Source of the DNA: Bacteroidota bacterium
Lineage (GTDB): Bacteria > Bacteroidota > Bacteroidia > Chitinophagales > Chitinophagaceae
DNA length: 64,000 nt
Direction: 5' to 3'
Assembly (NCBI GenBank): GCA_023416995.1
Contig: JAEZGI010000018.1
Coordinates: 1 to 64,000, forward strand
The notes beneath the pieces were generated by a model, which made no database searches, was not told the origin of the DNA, and saw only the letters and a program-made list of their open reading frames with translations. Below, piece by piece: positions 17,317-26,903 of the stretch. Positions within the stretch are counted from its first letter, which is position 1. Each line of letters opens with the position of its first letter. Both the position numbers and the translations under genes were made by a program.

Positions 17317-18390
17317 TCAGAAATGATAGGTGGCACCAAGAATAAAGCTGCCATTTGATTTTGTAAAGTCGCCGGAGTTTTTAACGTAAAGGGCGTCTTT
17401 TGCACTCTCGAATCTGAATTCAGGTATGATGGTCAGGTTGTCTACTTTAAAGTTGAGTGACAGTGTTGGCACTATGATACTTGAGTTGAAACCAAGGACG
17501 TCTTTTTTATCATCGAAGTATTCACCGCGGAAGGTAAGACCAAACCAACTTACCGGATCAACATTCAAGTAAAGTGCAGAACCCCACCAGGTATTGGCAT
17601 CACCCCATTTACCGGTGCCATCTTTTCCGCTGCGTGACTGCACGGTTCCATTGTATCCGAGACTGAACTTGTCATTCACAGCGTAAGTCAATACAACATC
17701 TCCCTGGGTAAGACGACCATCATCGGCGAACTTACCACCCTGGAAGTTTAACCATGCTTTAAATTTGTCATCTCTCGAACCAGTTGAAAACTGACCGATA
17801 AACATCTTGGGCATGTTACTGGCTGTTTTCAGATCCGTAGGGTTGGTGATACCCACCATCAAGGCTGATTTGCCGCCAAGACTGATGTCTGCTTTTAAAC
17901 CGGTGTGAAAAAACGGACCGTAAGAGAACATGTAGCTCATGCTGTAGTTACGGTTCAGATAAGCATCCAGTAATTCATAACCAACATGGGTACCAAAACT
18001 ACCAAAGGTTAGTTTTAAAGCAGAAGTTGGTGAATAAGTGACGTAAGCCTGTTTAATTGCGAGCAGTGATGTATTTTCTGTTTGATATGGATACGAAAAC
18101 TCGGCTGCCCTGCGTCCGTAACCTACATCGATAACGGCACCTACTTTTCCGATGGAATGTTCCACCTTGATAGAAGCCATACCTAGTTCAAATGAATTAT
18201 GAGAATTTGTAAAGCTTGTGAAGTTGTTGAAAAGATCATCTTTAGGATTTGCAAAATTGTATCTGTAGTATGCATCTAATGATCCTGAGATTACTGGCCT
18301 GGGCTTTTCTTCAACGATTGTTGTATCCTGGGCTGAGGCATGGGAAATACTGGCCATAGTTATGGCTAATACAATGATATTTCTTAACAT
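17317..18390 (-). CDS. Putative beta-barrel porin (BBP2 family)
   Basis: An outer-membrane barrel of 357 residues with signal peptide (residues 1 to about 20, ending SHASAQ). The mature protein has the repeated amphipathic strands of a porin and a terminal aromatic (GSFILGATYHF). The opening SGSLDAYYRYNFANP and the DANTWWGSALYLNVDPVSWFGLTFRGEYFDD segment resemble the OmpL-like 'putative beta-barrel porin-2' family. It is 59 bases downstream of amtB and ends at a strong terminator, so the two form an operon. That suggests it helps ammonium or another small nitrogen compound across the outer membrane, which is inference from context only. Confidence 0.8.
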   Translation of the reverse strand: MLRNIIVLAITMASISHASAQDTTIVEEKPRPVISGSLDAYYRYNFANPKDDLFNNFTSFTNSHNSFELGMASIKVEHSIGKVGAVIDVGYGRRAAEFSYPYQTENTSLLAIKQAYVTYSPTSALKLTFGSFGTHVGYELLDAYLNRNYSMSYMFSYGPFFHTGLKADISLGGKSALMVGITNPTDLKTASNMPKMFIGQFSTGSRDDKFKAWLNFQGGKFADDGRLTQGDVVLTYAVNDKFSLGYNGTVQSRSGKDGTGKWGDANTWWGSALYLNVDPVSWFGLTFRGEYFDDKKDVLGFNSSIIVPTLSLNFKVDNLTIIPEFRFESAKDALYVKNSGDFTKSNGSFILGATYHF

Positions 18391-18449
18391 TGTTGTGCTA
18401 TTTATTAGTGACGAAAAAGGTGCAGTGATTCTAAACTTGTATCAGAAGT

Positions 18450-19853
18450 TTAGGATGTATATACTGTGCCTTTTTCCATTTCAGTTTCTTTAACGAGAGA
18501 AGTTCCATTGGCATTTACGATAAGGTGCCCTTGCAGGTACTTTTCGTTGTGCTGGGTTGCATCAAGACCAAGTTCTTCTTCTTCAGAACTTACGCGGATC
18601 GGCTGGATCAGGTTAATGAATTTGAAGATGATATATGACATTACGAAACTGAAAGTTACCGCGATGATCATTCCTTTGAACTGAATCCAAAGAAACCCTG
18701 CGTTTCCAAGCCAGAGACCGTCGGCTCCACCGGCGTTTACTGCTTTTGTTGCAAATACACCTGTAAGCAACATACCTACAATACCTCCGATACCATGACA
18801 AGGGAATACATCGAGGGTATCATCAAGTGTAGATTTTTGTTTGTACTGTACGGCTATGTTTGAAATGATTGCAGCAATTACACCGATGGTAATACTTTGT
18901 GGGATAGCCACAAAACCAGCAGCAGGTGTAATAGCAACCAATCCAACTACGGCACCGATACAGAATCCAAGTACTGAAGGTTTTTTACCGCGAAGAACAT
19001 CAAAGAACATCCAGCTAAGACCAGCAGCAGCGGCAGCAGTGTTTGTAGTGAAAAGGGCAGAAACTGCGAGGCTGTTTGCTCCAAGAGCAGAACCGGCATT
19101 GAAACCGAACCAGCCAAACCACAGAAGACCGGTACCAATCAATACATAAGGAATATTTGCAGGAGGAATTTCCTTGTGTTCCATATGAGATTTGCGGCGT
19201 TTTAATACCATGGCGCCGGCAAGAGCGGCGCAGCCCGCAGAAATGTGCACTACAGTACCACCTGCGAAGTCAAGCACGCCCATTTGGAAAAGTATGCCTT
19301 CAGAATGCCAGGTCCAGTGTGCCAATGGGGCATAAACCAGCAAACTAAACAATGCTATAAAAAGGATATAAGAGGTAAAACGAATACGTTCAGCTACGGC
19401 GCCAACCACCAGTCCTGGGGTAATGATCGCAAACATCAGCTGGAAAACTGCAAAAAGCGATTTTGGAATCGTTCCCCATGGTTCACCAGAAGCGACTCCC
19501 TTAAAAAAGAGGTTAGTAGATGGGTTTCCAATAAAACCTCCGATTGAATCACCGAAAGCAAGACTAAATCCTACCACGATCCAAAGTACGCTGACAACAC
19601 CTGCAGCCGCTACACTTTTGATCATAGTTGAAATCACGTTTTTGCGGTGAACCATTCCACCATAGAAAAATGCGAGACCAGGGGTCATTAAAAAGACGAG
19701 TGCCGTGGCAACGATAACCCAGGCAATATCTGCCTTGTCGTACGCACCGGGTTCATCTACAAAATCTGGAATGGAAGGGATAAAAATTGCAGCGATTGCT
19801 ACAACGGCCAGCACAAGAAACGGTGCGACCTGTTTGAATGTTAATTTGCTCAT
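18450..19853 (-). CDS. amtB: Ammonium transporter
   Basis: Amt/MEP/Rh-family channel of 467 residues with 11-12 predicted membrane helices. The family signature DFAGGTVVHISAGCAALAGA contains the first pore His, and FPCHGIGGIVGMLLTG the second. TPGLAFFYGGMVHRKN in the first helices is also diagnostic. The N-terminus has an additional hydrophobic segment (FLVLAVVAIAAIFIP) that could be a cleaved signal or an extra helix. No P-II gene (glnK) is next to it, although that pairing is common in bacteria. Instead it is followed by a porin gene. The gltBD genes lie just upstream on the same strand, separated by a terminator and an AT-rich region. Confidence 0.96.
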   Translation of the reverse strand: MSKLTFKQVAPFLVLAVVAIAAIFIPSIPDFVDEPGAYDKADIAWVIVATALVFLMTPGLAFFYGGMVHRKNVISTMIKSVAAAGVVSVLWIVVGFSLAFGDSIGGFIGNPSTNLFFKGVASGEPWGTIPKSLFAVFQLMFAIITPGLVVGAVAERIRFTSYILFIALFSLLVYAPLAHWTWHSEGILFQMGVLDFAGGTVVHISAGCAALAGAMVLKRRKSHMEHKEIPPANIPYVLIGTGLLWFGWFGFNAGSALGANSLAVSALFTTNTAAAAAGLSWMFFDVLRGKKPSVLGFCIGAVVGLVAITPAAGFVAIPQSITIGVIAAIISNIAVQYKQKSTLDDTLDVFPCHGIGGIVGMLLTGVFATKAVNAGGADGLWLGNAGFLWIQFKGMIIAVTFSFVMSYIIFKFINLIQPIRVSSEEEELGLDATQHNEKYLQGHLIVNANGTSLVKETEMEKGTVYTS

Positions 19854-20575
19854 ACCTGTTGTTTTAGTTTAAATATTAAAATATTTGCGATTTAAATATT
19901 ATTTCACAATAATAACAAAATATTAAACAAACCGTAAAAAAATATACATTTTAAAAGATCGGCAAATGAAGCGTCATTTTGATTAACAATTTTGTAATTG
20001 AATGAATTTCAGCTATTTAATAGCTTTTTAATACCGCCTCATTCACATGACAATAAATTAAATGTGAAAAGCTTTGTAGGAATTGACAAGAAATCAGTGA
20101 AATATGCGGAGAAAACTGGCTTTTAAATTAAATGATCTCTTGTAGACCGATATGGAGTCGAAGCTTAAGTTAACACTCAAAGTCGTCATTTTACAGTTCA
20201 GAACCGCGGAATTCAGCCGTGAGATACACATTGAAATATTTACAATATGTCGTGCGTTGGTTAATCTGATCACCCCGCCAATTGAATCGTAGTCCGGCTC
20301 GAGCTTGTTATTAATGGTCAGAGTTGTATCAGCCATTGCCGCCAATTGAACCGTAGTCCGGCTTGTACCGAACTACTTCCATCATATTAGGAAAATGTAC
20401 GCACCGCGCAAATGGAGCCGCTTCAGCTATACAGGTACAAAATCCGGCCAAGGCTATAATAAACCCTCTTAGGCCAGCAAAAACCATCGATCCAAACATA
20501 AACCCCGGAGTGCAACGCAACAGGAATGTATATACTCACGCTGGCTAATTAAGACGGACCGTGACCAGTCACCAT
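19854..20575. other. Gene-poor region between gltD and amtB with an imperfect direct repeat
   Basis: About 720 bases without a credible gene. The part nearest amtB (19860-20050) is very AT-rich and should hold the amtB promoter. The rest (about 20100-20550) is of mixed composition with broken short frames, and looks like decayed sequence. It contains two copies of a 27-base unit (20275-20301 and 20339-20365, 25 of 27 identical). No IS ends, RNA gene or intact domain was recognised. Confidence 0.5.
20275..20365. repeat. Two-copy imperfect direct repeat, 27-base unit, 64-base period
   Basis: CCGCCAATTGAA and CGTAGTCCGGCT blocks are repeated at 20275-20301 and 20339-20365, differing only at two positions (both C/T changes). 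Read on the minus strand, both copies could encode PDY(D/G)SIGG, but in different short frames. Origin unknown: a remnant of a tandem-repeat gene or a recombined mobile-element end are both possible. Confidence 0.6.
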
Positions 20576-20609
20576 AAAAAAAAGGTCCGGCATCGCCGAA
20601 CCTTTTTTT
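20576..20609 (-). terminator. Terminator of gltB-gltD
   Basis: GGTCCGGC and GCCGAACC pair around a 3-base loop with one mismatch. Flanking A8 and T7 runs extend the stem, and on the minus strand the stem ends in a T run. It lies 19 bases after the gltD stop codon. Confidence 0.85.
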
Positions 20610-20627
20610 AGCGTTCAAGAAGATAGA

Positions 20628-22097
20628 CTATACCGCTATGACGCTCCGGTCACGACGCTCGAGCATCGAAACTGTAGACAGATGTTCATCTACACTCCGC
20701 GCACATTCGCGTCCTTCGCTGATCGCCCAGACAACCAGCGACTGCCCCCGGCGCATATCCCCTGCTGTGAATATTTTCTGAATGTTGGTCTGATATGTTT
20801 TTTCGCCGGCTTTTACGTTACCGCGATTATCAAGCTCCAGATCAAGTTCTGAAATCATGCCTTCATGCTGTGGATGTACAAAACCCATCGCAAGCAGCGC
20901 CAGTTCGCAAGGGATCTCCTTTTCAGAACCAGGCACTTCTTCAAAATGCGCGGGTCTTCCATCTTCACCGAGTTTCCATTCGAGTGTCGCTATCACAACC
21001 CCTTTCAGGTTTCCGTTTTCATCGCCGACAAAACGTTTGGTTCCGATGGCCCATTGGCGCTCACAACCCTCTTCATGAGAAGACGATGTTTTCAAAACCA
21101 TGGGATATGTTGGCCATGGCATAAACGGGGTGCGCTCATCCGGTGGTTTTGGTAAAAGCTCAAACTGGGTCACGCTATTGGCACCATGCCGGTTAGAGGT
21201 ACCTACGCAGTCAGAACCGGTATCACCGCCCCCGATAACAACCACATTTTTACCTGTTGCAAGAATTTCTTCAGTGGTAATTTGTTTGCCGGCTACTCTT
21301 TTATTTTGCTGACCAAGAAACTCCATGGCAAAATGCACGCCTTTCAGTTCACGACCCGGAATATCAAGATTACGGGGAATCGTTGATCCGCCCGCCAGAA
21401 CAATAGCCTGGTATTCGCGCAAAAGATCATTGATCCGAACATCGACGCCTACATTAGCATTGCATTTAAATGTAACACCCTCCTGCTCCATCAACCCGAT
21501 GCGGCGATCGATTACCCATTTCTCCAGTTTAAAATCGGGTATACCATAACGGAGCAGTCCTCCTGGTGCATCGTCGCGTTCAAATACGGTAACCTGGTGA
21601 CCCGCGTAATTCAATTGCGCTGCAGCCGCCAGCCCTGCCGGGCCGGAACCTACCACTGCTACCCTTTTGCCACTCCGCACCTTTGGTTCACGGGCCTTTA
21701 CAAATCCCTTATCAAATGCGACTTCAATGATATGTTTTTCAATTTCCTCAATGGCTACCGGCGGTTGGTTGATACCTAACACACAGGCGCTTTCGCATGG
21801 TGCCGGGCAAATGCGACCGGTAAACTCAGGGAAATTGTTTGTTGAAATCAAAATCTCATAAGCTTCGCCCCAGCTTTGCCTGTACACTGCATCGTTGAAT
21901 TCAGGTATGATATTCCCTAAAGGACATCCGCTATGACAAAAAGGTATCCCACAATTCATGCATCGTGCAGATTGCTCATTCAATTTCTTTTCATCATAAC
22001 GCTCCACGAACTCATTAAAATCACGCAGCCTTTCTTTGGCTGGTCTTTTTGAGGGAAGCTCTCTTGTATATTCTAAAAAACCTGTTGGTTTTCCCAT
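20628..22097 (-). CDS. gltD: Glutamate synthase, small (beta) subunit
   Basis: Delivers electrons from NADPH to the large subunit for glutamate formation. Its 489 residues have the usual order. An N-terminal Fe-S region carries CMNCGIPFCHSGCPLGN (about residues 41-57), with further Cys in CPAPCESACVLG. The FAD motif is VAVVGSGPAGLAAAAQL and the NADPH motif VVVIGGGDTGSDC. The C-terminal FAD motif is TAGDMRRGQSLVVWAI. It lies 42 bases after gltB and shares its transcript, ending at the terminator at 20576-20609. Similar subunits occur in other oxidoreductases, but pairing with gltB settles the assignment. Confidence 0.97.
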   Translation of the reverse strand: MGKPTGFLEYTRELPSKRPAKERLRDFNEFVERYDEKKLNEQSARCMNCGIPFCHSGCPLGNIIPEFNDAVYRQSWGEAYEILISTNNFPEFTGRICPAPCESACVLGINQPPVAIEEIEKHIIEVAFDKGFVKAREPKVRSGKRVAVVGSGPAGLAAAAQLNYAGHQVTVFERDDAPGGLLRYGIPDFKLEKWVIDRRIGLMEQEGVTFKCNANVGVDVRINDLLREYQAIVLAGGSTIPRNLDIPGRELKGVHFAMEFLGQQNKRVAGKQITTEEILATGKNVVVIGGGDTGSDCVGTSNRHGANSVTQFELLPKPPDERTPFMPWPTYPMVLKTSSSHEEGCERQWAIGTKRFVGDENGNLKGVVIATLEWKLGEDGRPAHFEEVPGSEKEIPCELALLAMGFVHPQHEGMISELDLELDNRGNVKAGEKTYQTNIQKIFTAGDMRRGQSLVVWAISEGRECARSVDEHLSTVSMLERRDRSVIAV

Positions 22098-22139
22098 TGC
22101 TGTCTGATTGTAAGTTGGTAATGCTGTTGATAAACCTGA

Positions 22140-25100
22140 TTATAAAACCCTCGCCAGTTTTGTGGCGGCAAGTACCTTTTTATAATCCTTCGGAAATACT
22201 TTGATGAAGTTGCGTGTCTGATTCTCCAGATCGTCCAGCACAAATTTCGCAACGGTACTTCCGGTGTATGTGTAATGTTTCTGAAGCATATCGCTCAGTT
22301 CCTTGAGATCGGCTTCGTTGAGCGGATCAAGATCTACCATCTCTGTATTACATAATGTGCTGAACTGCCCTTTTACATCATACACATACGCAATACCACC
22401 ACTCATACCTGCTGCGAAGTTGCGCCCGGTTTCGCCGAGTATTACAACCCGGCCGCCGGTCATATATTCACAACCATGATCACCTACACCTTCTACAACA
22501 ACGCGGGCCCCTGAGTTGCGCACCCCGAAACGTTCTCCCGCTTTTCCGCGAATGAATGACTCACCTGCTGTAGCACCGTAAAAGGCTGTGTTACCGATAA
22601 GAATATTTTCTTCAGGAACAAACGAAGCCTGTTTTGAAGGATATACAATGAGTCGCGCACCACTGAGACCCTTGCCAAAATAATCATTGGCATCTCCTTC
22701 AAGTTCAAGTGTTACTCCATGTGTATTGAATGCTCCAAAACTTTGACCCGCCGTACCGTTAAATTTATAATGAATGGTGCCATCTGGCAAACCGGCCCCT
22801 TTGTACTTCTTTGTTATTTCATTTGAAAGAATAGTGCCGGCAGTTCGATCTGTATTTCTTATCTGAAACTCAGCGCGAACTTTTTCACCGGTTTCAATAG
22901 CCGGTTTCGCTGCAACCAGCAAACGCCAGTCAAGTACCGAATCAATACCATGATCCTGTTCTTCCATTTTGTAAAGACCCGTTACATCAGATGTGGGTTC
23001 TTTATATAGTATGGGTGACAGATCAAGCTTTTTATATTTCCAGTGATCGATATCGTTCCGGATCTCGAGATCTTCTACCTGGCCCACCATTTCCTGTACG
23101 GTACGGTAACCGAGTTCTGCCATGATCTCACGAAGCTCCTGAGTGATAAACTTAAACAGGTTAACCACATGATCAGCATTGCCCGTAAATCGTTTGCGTA
23201 ATTCAGGATCCTGTGTGGCCACACCTACCGGGCAGGTATTGAGATGACACTTACGCATCATGATACAACCTTCAACGATCAGTGCGGCAGTAGCCACACC
23301 CCATTCCTCGGCCCCCAATAAAGTGGCAATAGCTATATCGCGGCCGGTTTTCATCTGGCCATCGGCCTGTAGTACCACGCGACTGCGCAGTTTATTGCGA
23401 ACCAATGTCTGATGAGATTCAGCAAGACCAAGCTCCCATGGCAGACCTGCGTGTTTGATGGAACTTACCGGTGATGCACCAGTACCACCATCAAAACCTG
23501 AAATCAATATTACATCAGCCTTGGCTTTTGCAACACCTGCGGCAATGGTTCCAACACCAGCTTTAGAAACCAGCTTAACATTGATCCTTGCATCGCGGTT
23601 TGCATTTTTAAGATCAAAGATCAGTTGTGCCAGGTCTTCAATTGAATAGATGTCATGGTGTGGTGGTGGTGAGATCAATCCCACACCCGGTGTTGAATGT
23701 CGTGTTTTACCGATCCATTCATCCACCTTGTGACCAGGAAGCTGTCCGCCTTCTCCGGGCTTTGCACCCTGCGCCATCTTAATCTGGAGCTCATCGGCTT
23801 CAGTAAGATATAAACTTGTTACACCAAAACGTGCAGAAGCTACCTGTTTGATAGAGCTGCGCATCGAATCGCCATTCTCCATCTTGGTATAACGAATCTC
23901 GTCTTCTCCACCTTCACCGGTATTACTTCTACCACCCAGCCTGTTCATTGCGATGGCCAGTGTGGTATGTGCTTCCCATGAGATGGATCCAAAAGACATG
24001 GCTCCGGTCGCAAAACGTTTATAAATGCTTTCTGCAGGTTCTACCTCATCAATCGAAATAGATGGCCTTTTATGTTTGAATGAAAACAGGCTTCGCAGTG
24101 TTACTGCTTTTTCACTTTGCTCATTAACCAGCTTTGAATATTTTTTGAAAATATTGTAGTCGTTGGTACGAGTTGAATACTGCAGCAGGTGAACAGTCTG
24201 TGGATTGAACAAATGTACTTCTCCCTTGCGTTTCCATTGATAGATACCACCAACGGTTAAACGATCGTTGGGTACATCTTTCTGGCTGAAAGCAAAAAAA
24301 TGTTTAGCAAGTGTTTCACGCGCGATCTCATCAAGCCCCATCCCTTCGATACGTGAGATAGCACCGGTGAAATAGCGGTCAACAACTTCTTTGCCCAAAC
24401 CAATGATTTCAAATATCTGTGCACCCTGGTAAGACTGTAAAGTTGAGATCCCCATCTTGGAGAACACTTTCAACAAACCATCGCACACAGCTTTGATATA
24501 ATTCTTTTTCAGTTCTTCGGTATCCTTATCTGTCTGCAGTTTACCATTCAGTTTCATATCGCGGATAGATGAAATCGCGAGATATGGGTTGATGGCAGTG
24601 GCGCCGAAAGCAATGAGACAAGCAAAATGATGCACTTCCCAAACATCGCCGGCTTCAACAACCAATCCTACCTGGCCCCTTAAGCCTTTACGGATAAGAT
24701 GGTGATGCACGGCTGCCACGGCAAGCAGTGATGGTATAGGCGCGTGATCAGAGTCGATCGCACGATCAGATAAGATCAGCACTTCAAATCCATCAACCAC
24801 TGCATCAACAGCATAACGGCAAAGACGATCCAATCCGCGTTGCAAAGAACCCGGTTTGTTATCGGCGCGGAAATAAGTCTGCAGTGTTTTTGCCTGGAAG
24901 ATACCAGTATCGATACTGCGGATCCTCTCCAGCTCATGATTCGTTAATATCGGATGTTTCAATGCAACACAGTGACTGGCCAGTGGATCTTCCTGGAGAA
25001 GATTTCCATTATTACCGGCAAAAGTTGCAAGCGACATCACAAGTCTTTCGCGTATAGGATCAATCGGTGGATTGGTTACCTGTGCAAATAATTGTTTAAA

Positions 25101-26651
25101 ATAACTGCTCAGGTGTTGCGGCTGATCGCTTAATACAGCAAGAGGGATATCGGTACCCATTGATCCGATCGGTTCTTTACCATCTATGGCCATCGGCGCA
25201 ATGATGGTATCAAGATCTTCGGTTGAGTAACCAAATGCTTTTTGGTATTTGAAGATCTGGTCGTGTTCCAGGTGGGTGAACAATACGCGGGGCTCCGGTA
25301 ATTCTTCGAGGCGGATCTTGTATTTGTTCAGCCATTCTGCGTAAGGCTTTTGCGAACAGATCGTTTGTTTCAGTTCATCATCGCTGATGATCCGGCCCTG
25401 CTCCATATCAACCACGAACATCTTGCCAGGTTGAAGCCGGCCCTTTTCGATGATCATGGAAGGATCAACAGGAAGTACACCGGTTTCTGAGGCCATGATA
25501 ACGCGGTCATCAGAGGTAACGCAATACCTGGATGGTCTCAAACCATTGCGGTCGAGTGTGGCACCAATGATTTTTCCATCGGTGAATGAAATAGATGCCG
25601 GCCCATCCCATGGCTCCATCAAACATGCATGAAACTCATAAAATGCCTTCTTCAGCGGGGACATTTGCTCATTACCATCCCACGCTTCTGGTATCAGCAT
25701 CATCATTACATGTGGTAATGATCTGCCAGAGAGTGCCAGCAATTCTATAATATTATCGAGACAGGCAGAGTCAGACTGTCCTTCAGTAACAATTGGCAGC
25801 AACATATCCATTTCTTCTTTGGAAAAGAACTGGGAGATGAAGCCTTTTTCACTGGTTTTGAGCCAGTTTAAATTCCCCTGGAGGGTATTGATTTCACCAT
25901 TGTGCGCAATAAAGCGAAATGGCTGTGCAAGCTTCCAGGAAGGAAAGGTGTTAGTAGCAAAACGCGAGTGCACCAGGCCGAAAGCAGATACTACTCTTTT
26001 GTTGTTAAGATCCGGGAAATAATTTCTTACCTGGTTGCTGGTAAGCTGCCCTTTATAAACAACTGTTTTGTAAGAAAGCGAGGCTATATAAAAACCGATC
26101 TGATCTTTTCTTACTGTATTATTGATGGTGTGTGATGCATAGTTGCGAAGGATGAATAATTTTCTTTCAAACTCATCCGGGTTGGTGATATGATCCGGGC
26201 AGGCGATAAAAACCTGCTCCATTTCCGGTTCAACCGAAAGCGCCGTAGCACCGATACCATCTGTATTTACGGGGACCTTGCGATAGGCAAGTATTTCAAG
26301 ACCCAGCTTTTCTGCAGAGCGGTTGAAAATATCACGACATTCTTCCCGGAGTCGAATATCTCTTGGGAAGAAGATCACACCCACGCCGTATTTGCCATAT
26401 GATGGCAAATGAACGCCCAGCTTAATACATTCGTCAAAAAAGAATTCATGCGGTGTCTGAATCATGAGACCTGCCCCGTCACCCGTATTGCTTTCGCAAC
26501 CACAGGCACCACGGTGTTCCATGTTTTCAAGGACCGTTAAAGCATCGGAGACATTTTGGTGAGATTTGTTACCCTTAATGTTGGCCACGAACCCAATACC
26601 ACATGCATCCCTTTCGAATTCGGGAGAATACAAACCCAAGTTGCTCGCCAT
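22140..26651 (-). CDS. gltB: Glutamate synthase, large (alpha) subunit
   Basis: Forms two glutamates from glutamine and 2-oxoglutarate. At 1503 residues it has the full-length form. The N-terminal glutamine amidotransferase nucleophile is Cys17 in ERDACGIGF, implying a 16-residue propeptide that is removed. A central domain precedes the FMN/2-oxoglutarate domain (GGRSNTGEGGEDEIRYTKME, then SKAGVGTIAAGVAKAKADVI). The 3Fe-4S cluster motif CIMMRKCHLNTCPVGVATQ lies near residue 1130. The C-terminal GXGXG beta-helix is visible in GLSGARLIVYP and GMSGGIAYVYD. It is first in gltB-gltD. With amtB nearby, this region handles ammonium capture, although glutamine synthetase is outside the window. Confidence 0.98.
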   Translation of the reverse strand: MASNLGLYSPEFERDACGIGFVANIKGNKSHQNVSDALTVLENMEHRGACGCESNTGDGAGLMIQTPHEFFFDECIKLGVHLPSYGKYGVGVIFFPRDIRLREECRDIFNRSAEKLGLEILAYRKVPVNTDGIGATALSVEPEMEQVFIACPDHITNPDEFERKLFILRNYASHTINNTVRKDQIGFYIASLSYKTVVYKGQLTSNQVRNYFPDLNNKRVVSAFGLVHSRFATNTFPSWKLAQPFRFIAHNGEINTLQGNLNWLKTSEKGFISQFFSKEEMDMLLPIVTEGQSDSACLDNIIELLALSGRSLPHVMMMLIPEAWDGNEQMSPLKKAFYEFHACLMEPWDGPASISFTDGKIIGATLDRNGLRPSRYCVTSDDRVIMASETGVLPVDPSMIIEKGRLQPGKMFVVDMEQGRIISDDELKQTICSQKPYAEWLNKYKIRLEELPEPRVLFTHLEHDQIFKYQKAFGYSTEDLDTIIAPMAIDGKEPIGSMGTDIPLAVLSDQPQHLSSYFKQLFAQVTNPPIDPIRERLVMSLATFAGNNGNLLQEDPLASHCVALKHPILTNHELERIRSIDTGIFQAKTLQTYFRADNKPGSLQRGLDRLCRYAVDAVVDGFEVLILSDRAIDSDHAPIPSLLAVAAVHHHLIRKGLRGQVGLVVEAGDVWEVHHFACLIAFGATAINPYLAISSIRDMKLNGKLQTDKDTEELKKNYIKAVCDGLLKVFSKMGISTLQSYQGAQIFEIIGLGKEVVDRYFTGAISRIEGMGLDEIARETLAKHFFAFSQKDVPNDRLTVGGIYQWKRKGEVHLFNPQTVHLLQYSTRTNDYNIFKKYSKLVNEQSEKAVTLRSLFSFKHKRPSISIDEVEPAESIYKRFATGAMSFGSISWEAHTTLAIAMNRLGGRSNTGEGGEDEIRYTKMENGDSMRSSIKQVASARFGVTSLYLTEADELQIKMAQGAKPGEGGQLPGHKVDEWIGKTRHSTPGVGLISPPPHHDIYSIEDLAQLIFDLKNANRDARINVKLVSKAGVGTIAAGVAKAKADVILISGFDGGTGASPVSSIKHAGLPWELGLAESHQTLVRNKLRSRVVLQADGQMKTGRDIAIATLLGAEEWGVATAALIVEGCIMMRKCHLNTCPVGVATQDPELRKRFTGNADHVVNLFKFITQELREIMAELGYRTVQEMVGQVEDLEIRNDIDHWKYKKLDLSPILYKEPTSDVTGLYKMEEQDHGIDSVLDWRLLVAAKPAIETGEKVRAEFQIRNTDRTAGTILSNEITKKYKGAGLPDGTIHYKFNGTAGQSFGAFNTHGVTLELEGDANDYFGKGLSGARLIVYPSKQASFVPEENILIGNTAFYGATAGESFIRGKAGERFGVRNSGARVVVEGVGDHGCEYMTGGRVVILGETGRNFAAGMSGGIAYVYDVKGQFSTLCNTEMVDLDPLNEADLKELSDMLQKHYTYTGSTVAKFVLDDLENQTRNFIKVFPKDYKKVLAATKLARVL

Positions 26652-26824
26652 CGTTGATTAAAATTTTGGTTTGATAAAATTCAATGAAACAGTCAAATCT
26701 TCATATAGGCATCAAAAAATAAAGCAAGCAAGCATATGAAAATACGGAAAAAAATTTATTTACCGGGAAAGTCGTCCATTTTTTTTGCACGGGTTATGCA
26801 GGTGGGGTATGGCTCAAAACAACA

Positions 26825-26861
26825 CCGCCCCTCCTCAGCTTCGGAGCCGGGGATGGGGCGG
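26825..26861 (-). terminator. Probable terminator after the secreted hypothetical gene
   Basis: CCGCCCC (26825-26831) pairs with GGGGCGG (26855-26861), with further inner pairing (CTCC/GGAG). On the minus strand TGTTTT follows. It lies 43 bases beyond the stop of the upstream gene. The T run is short. Confidence 0.5.
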
Positions 26862-26903
26862 GTAGTAAGATGTTGGCGGCAGGTAATCCTTTCCGCCTAA
26901 AAA

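Noticed and set aside
20329..20520. Short hydrophobic minus-strand frame in the gltD-amtB gap
   Set aside because: No ribosome-binding signal, family or conserved neighbour; the segment contains half of the direct repeat and looks decayed.
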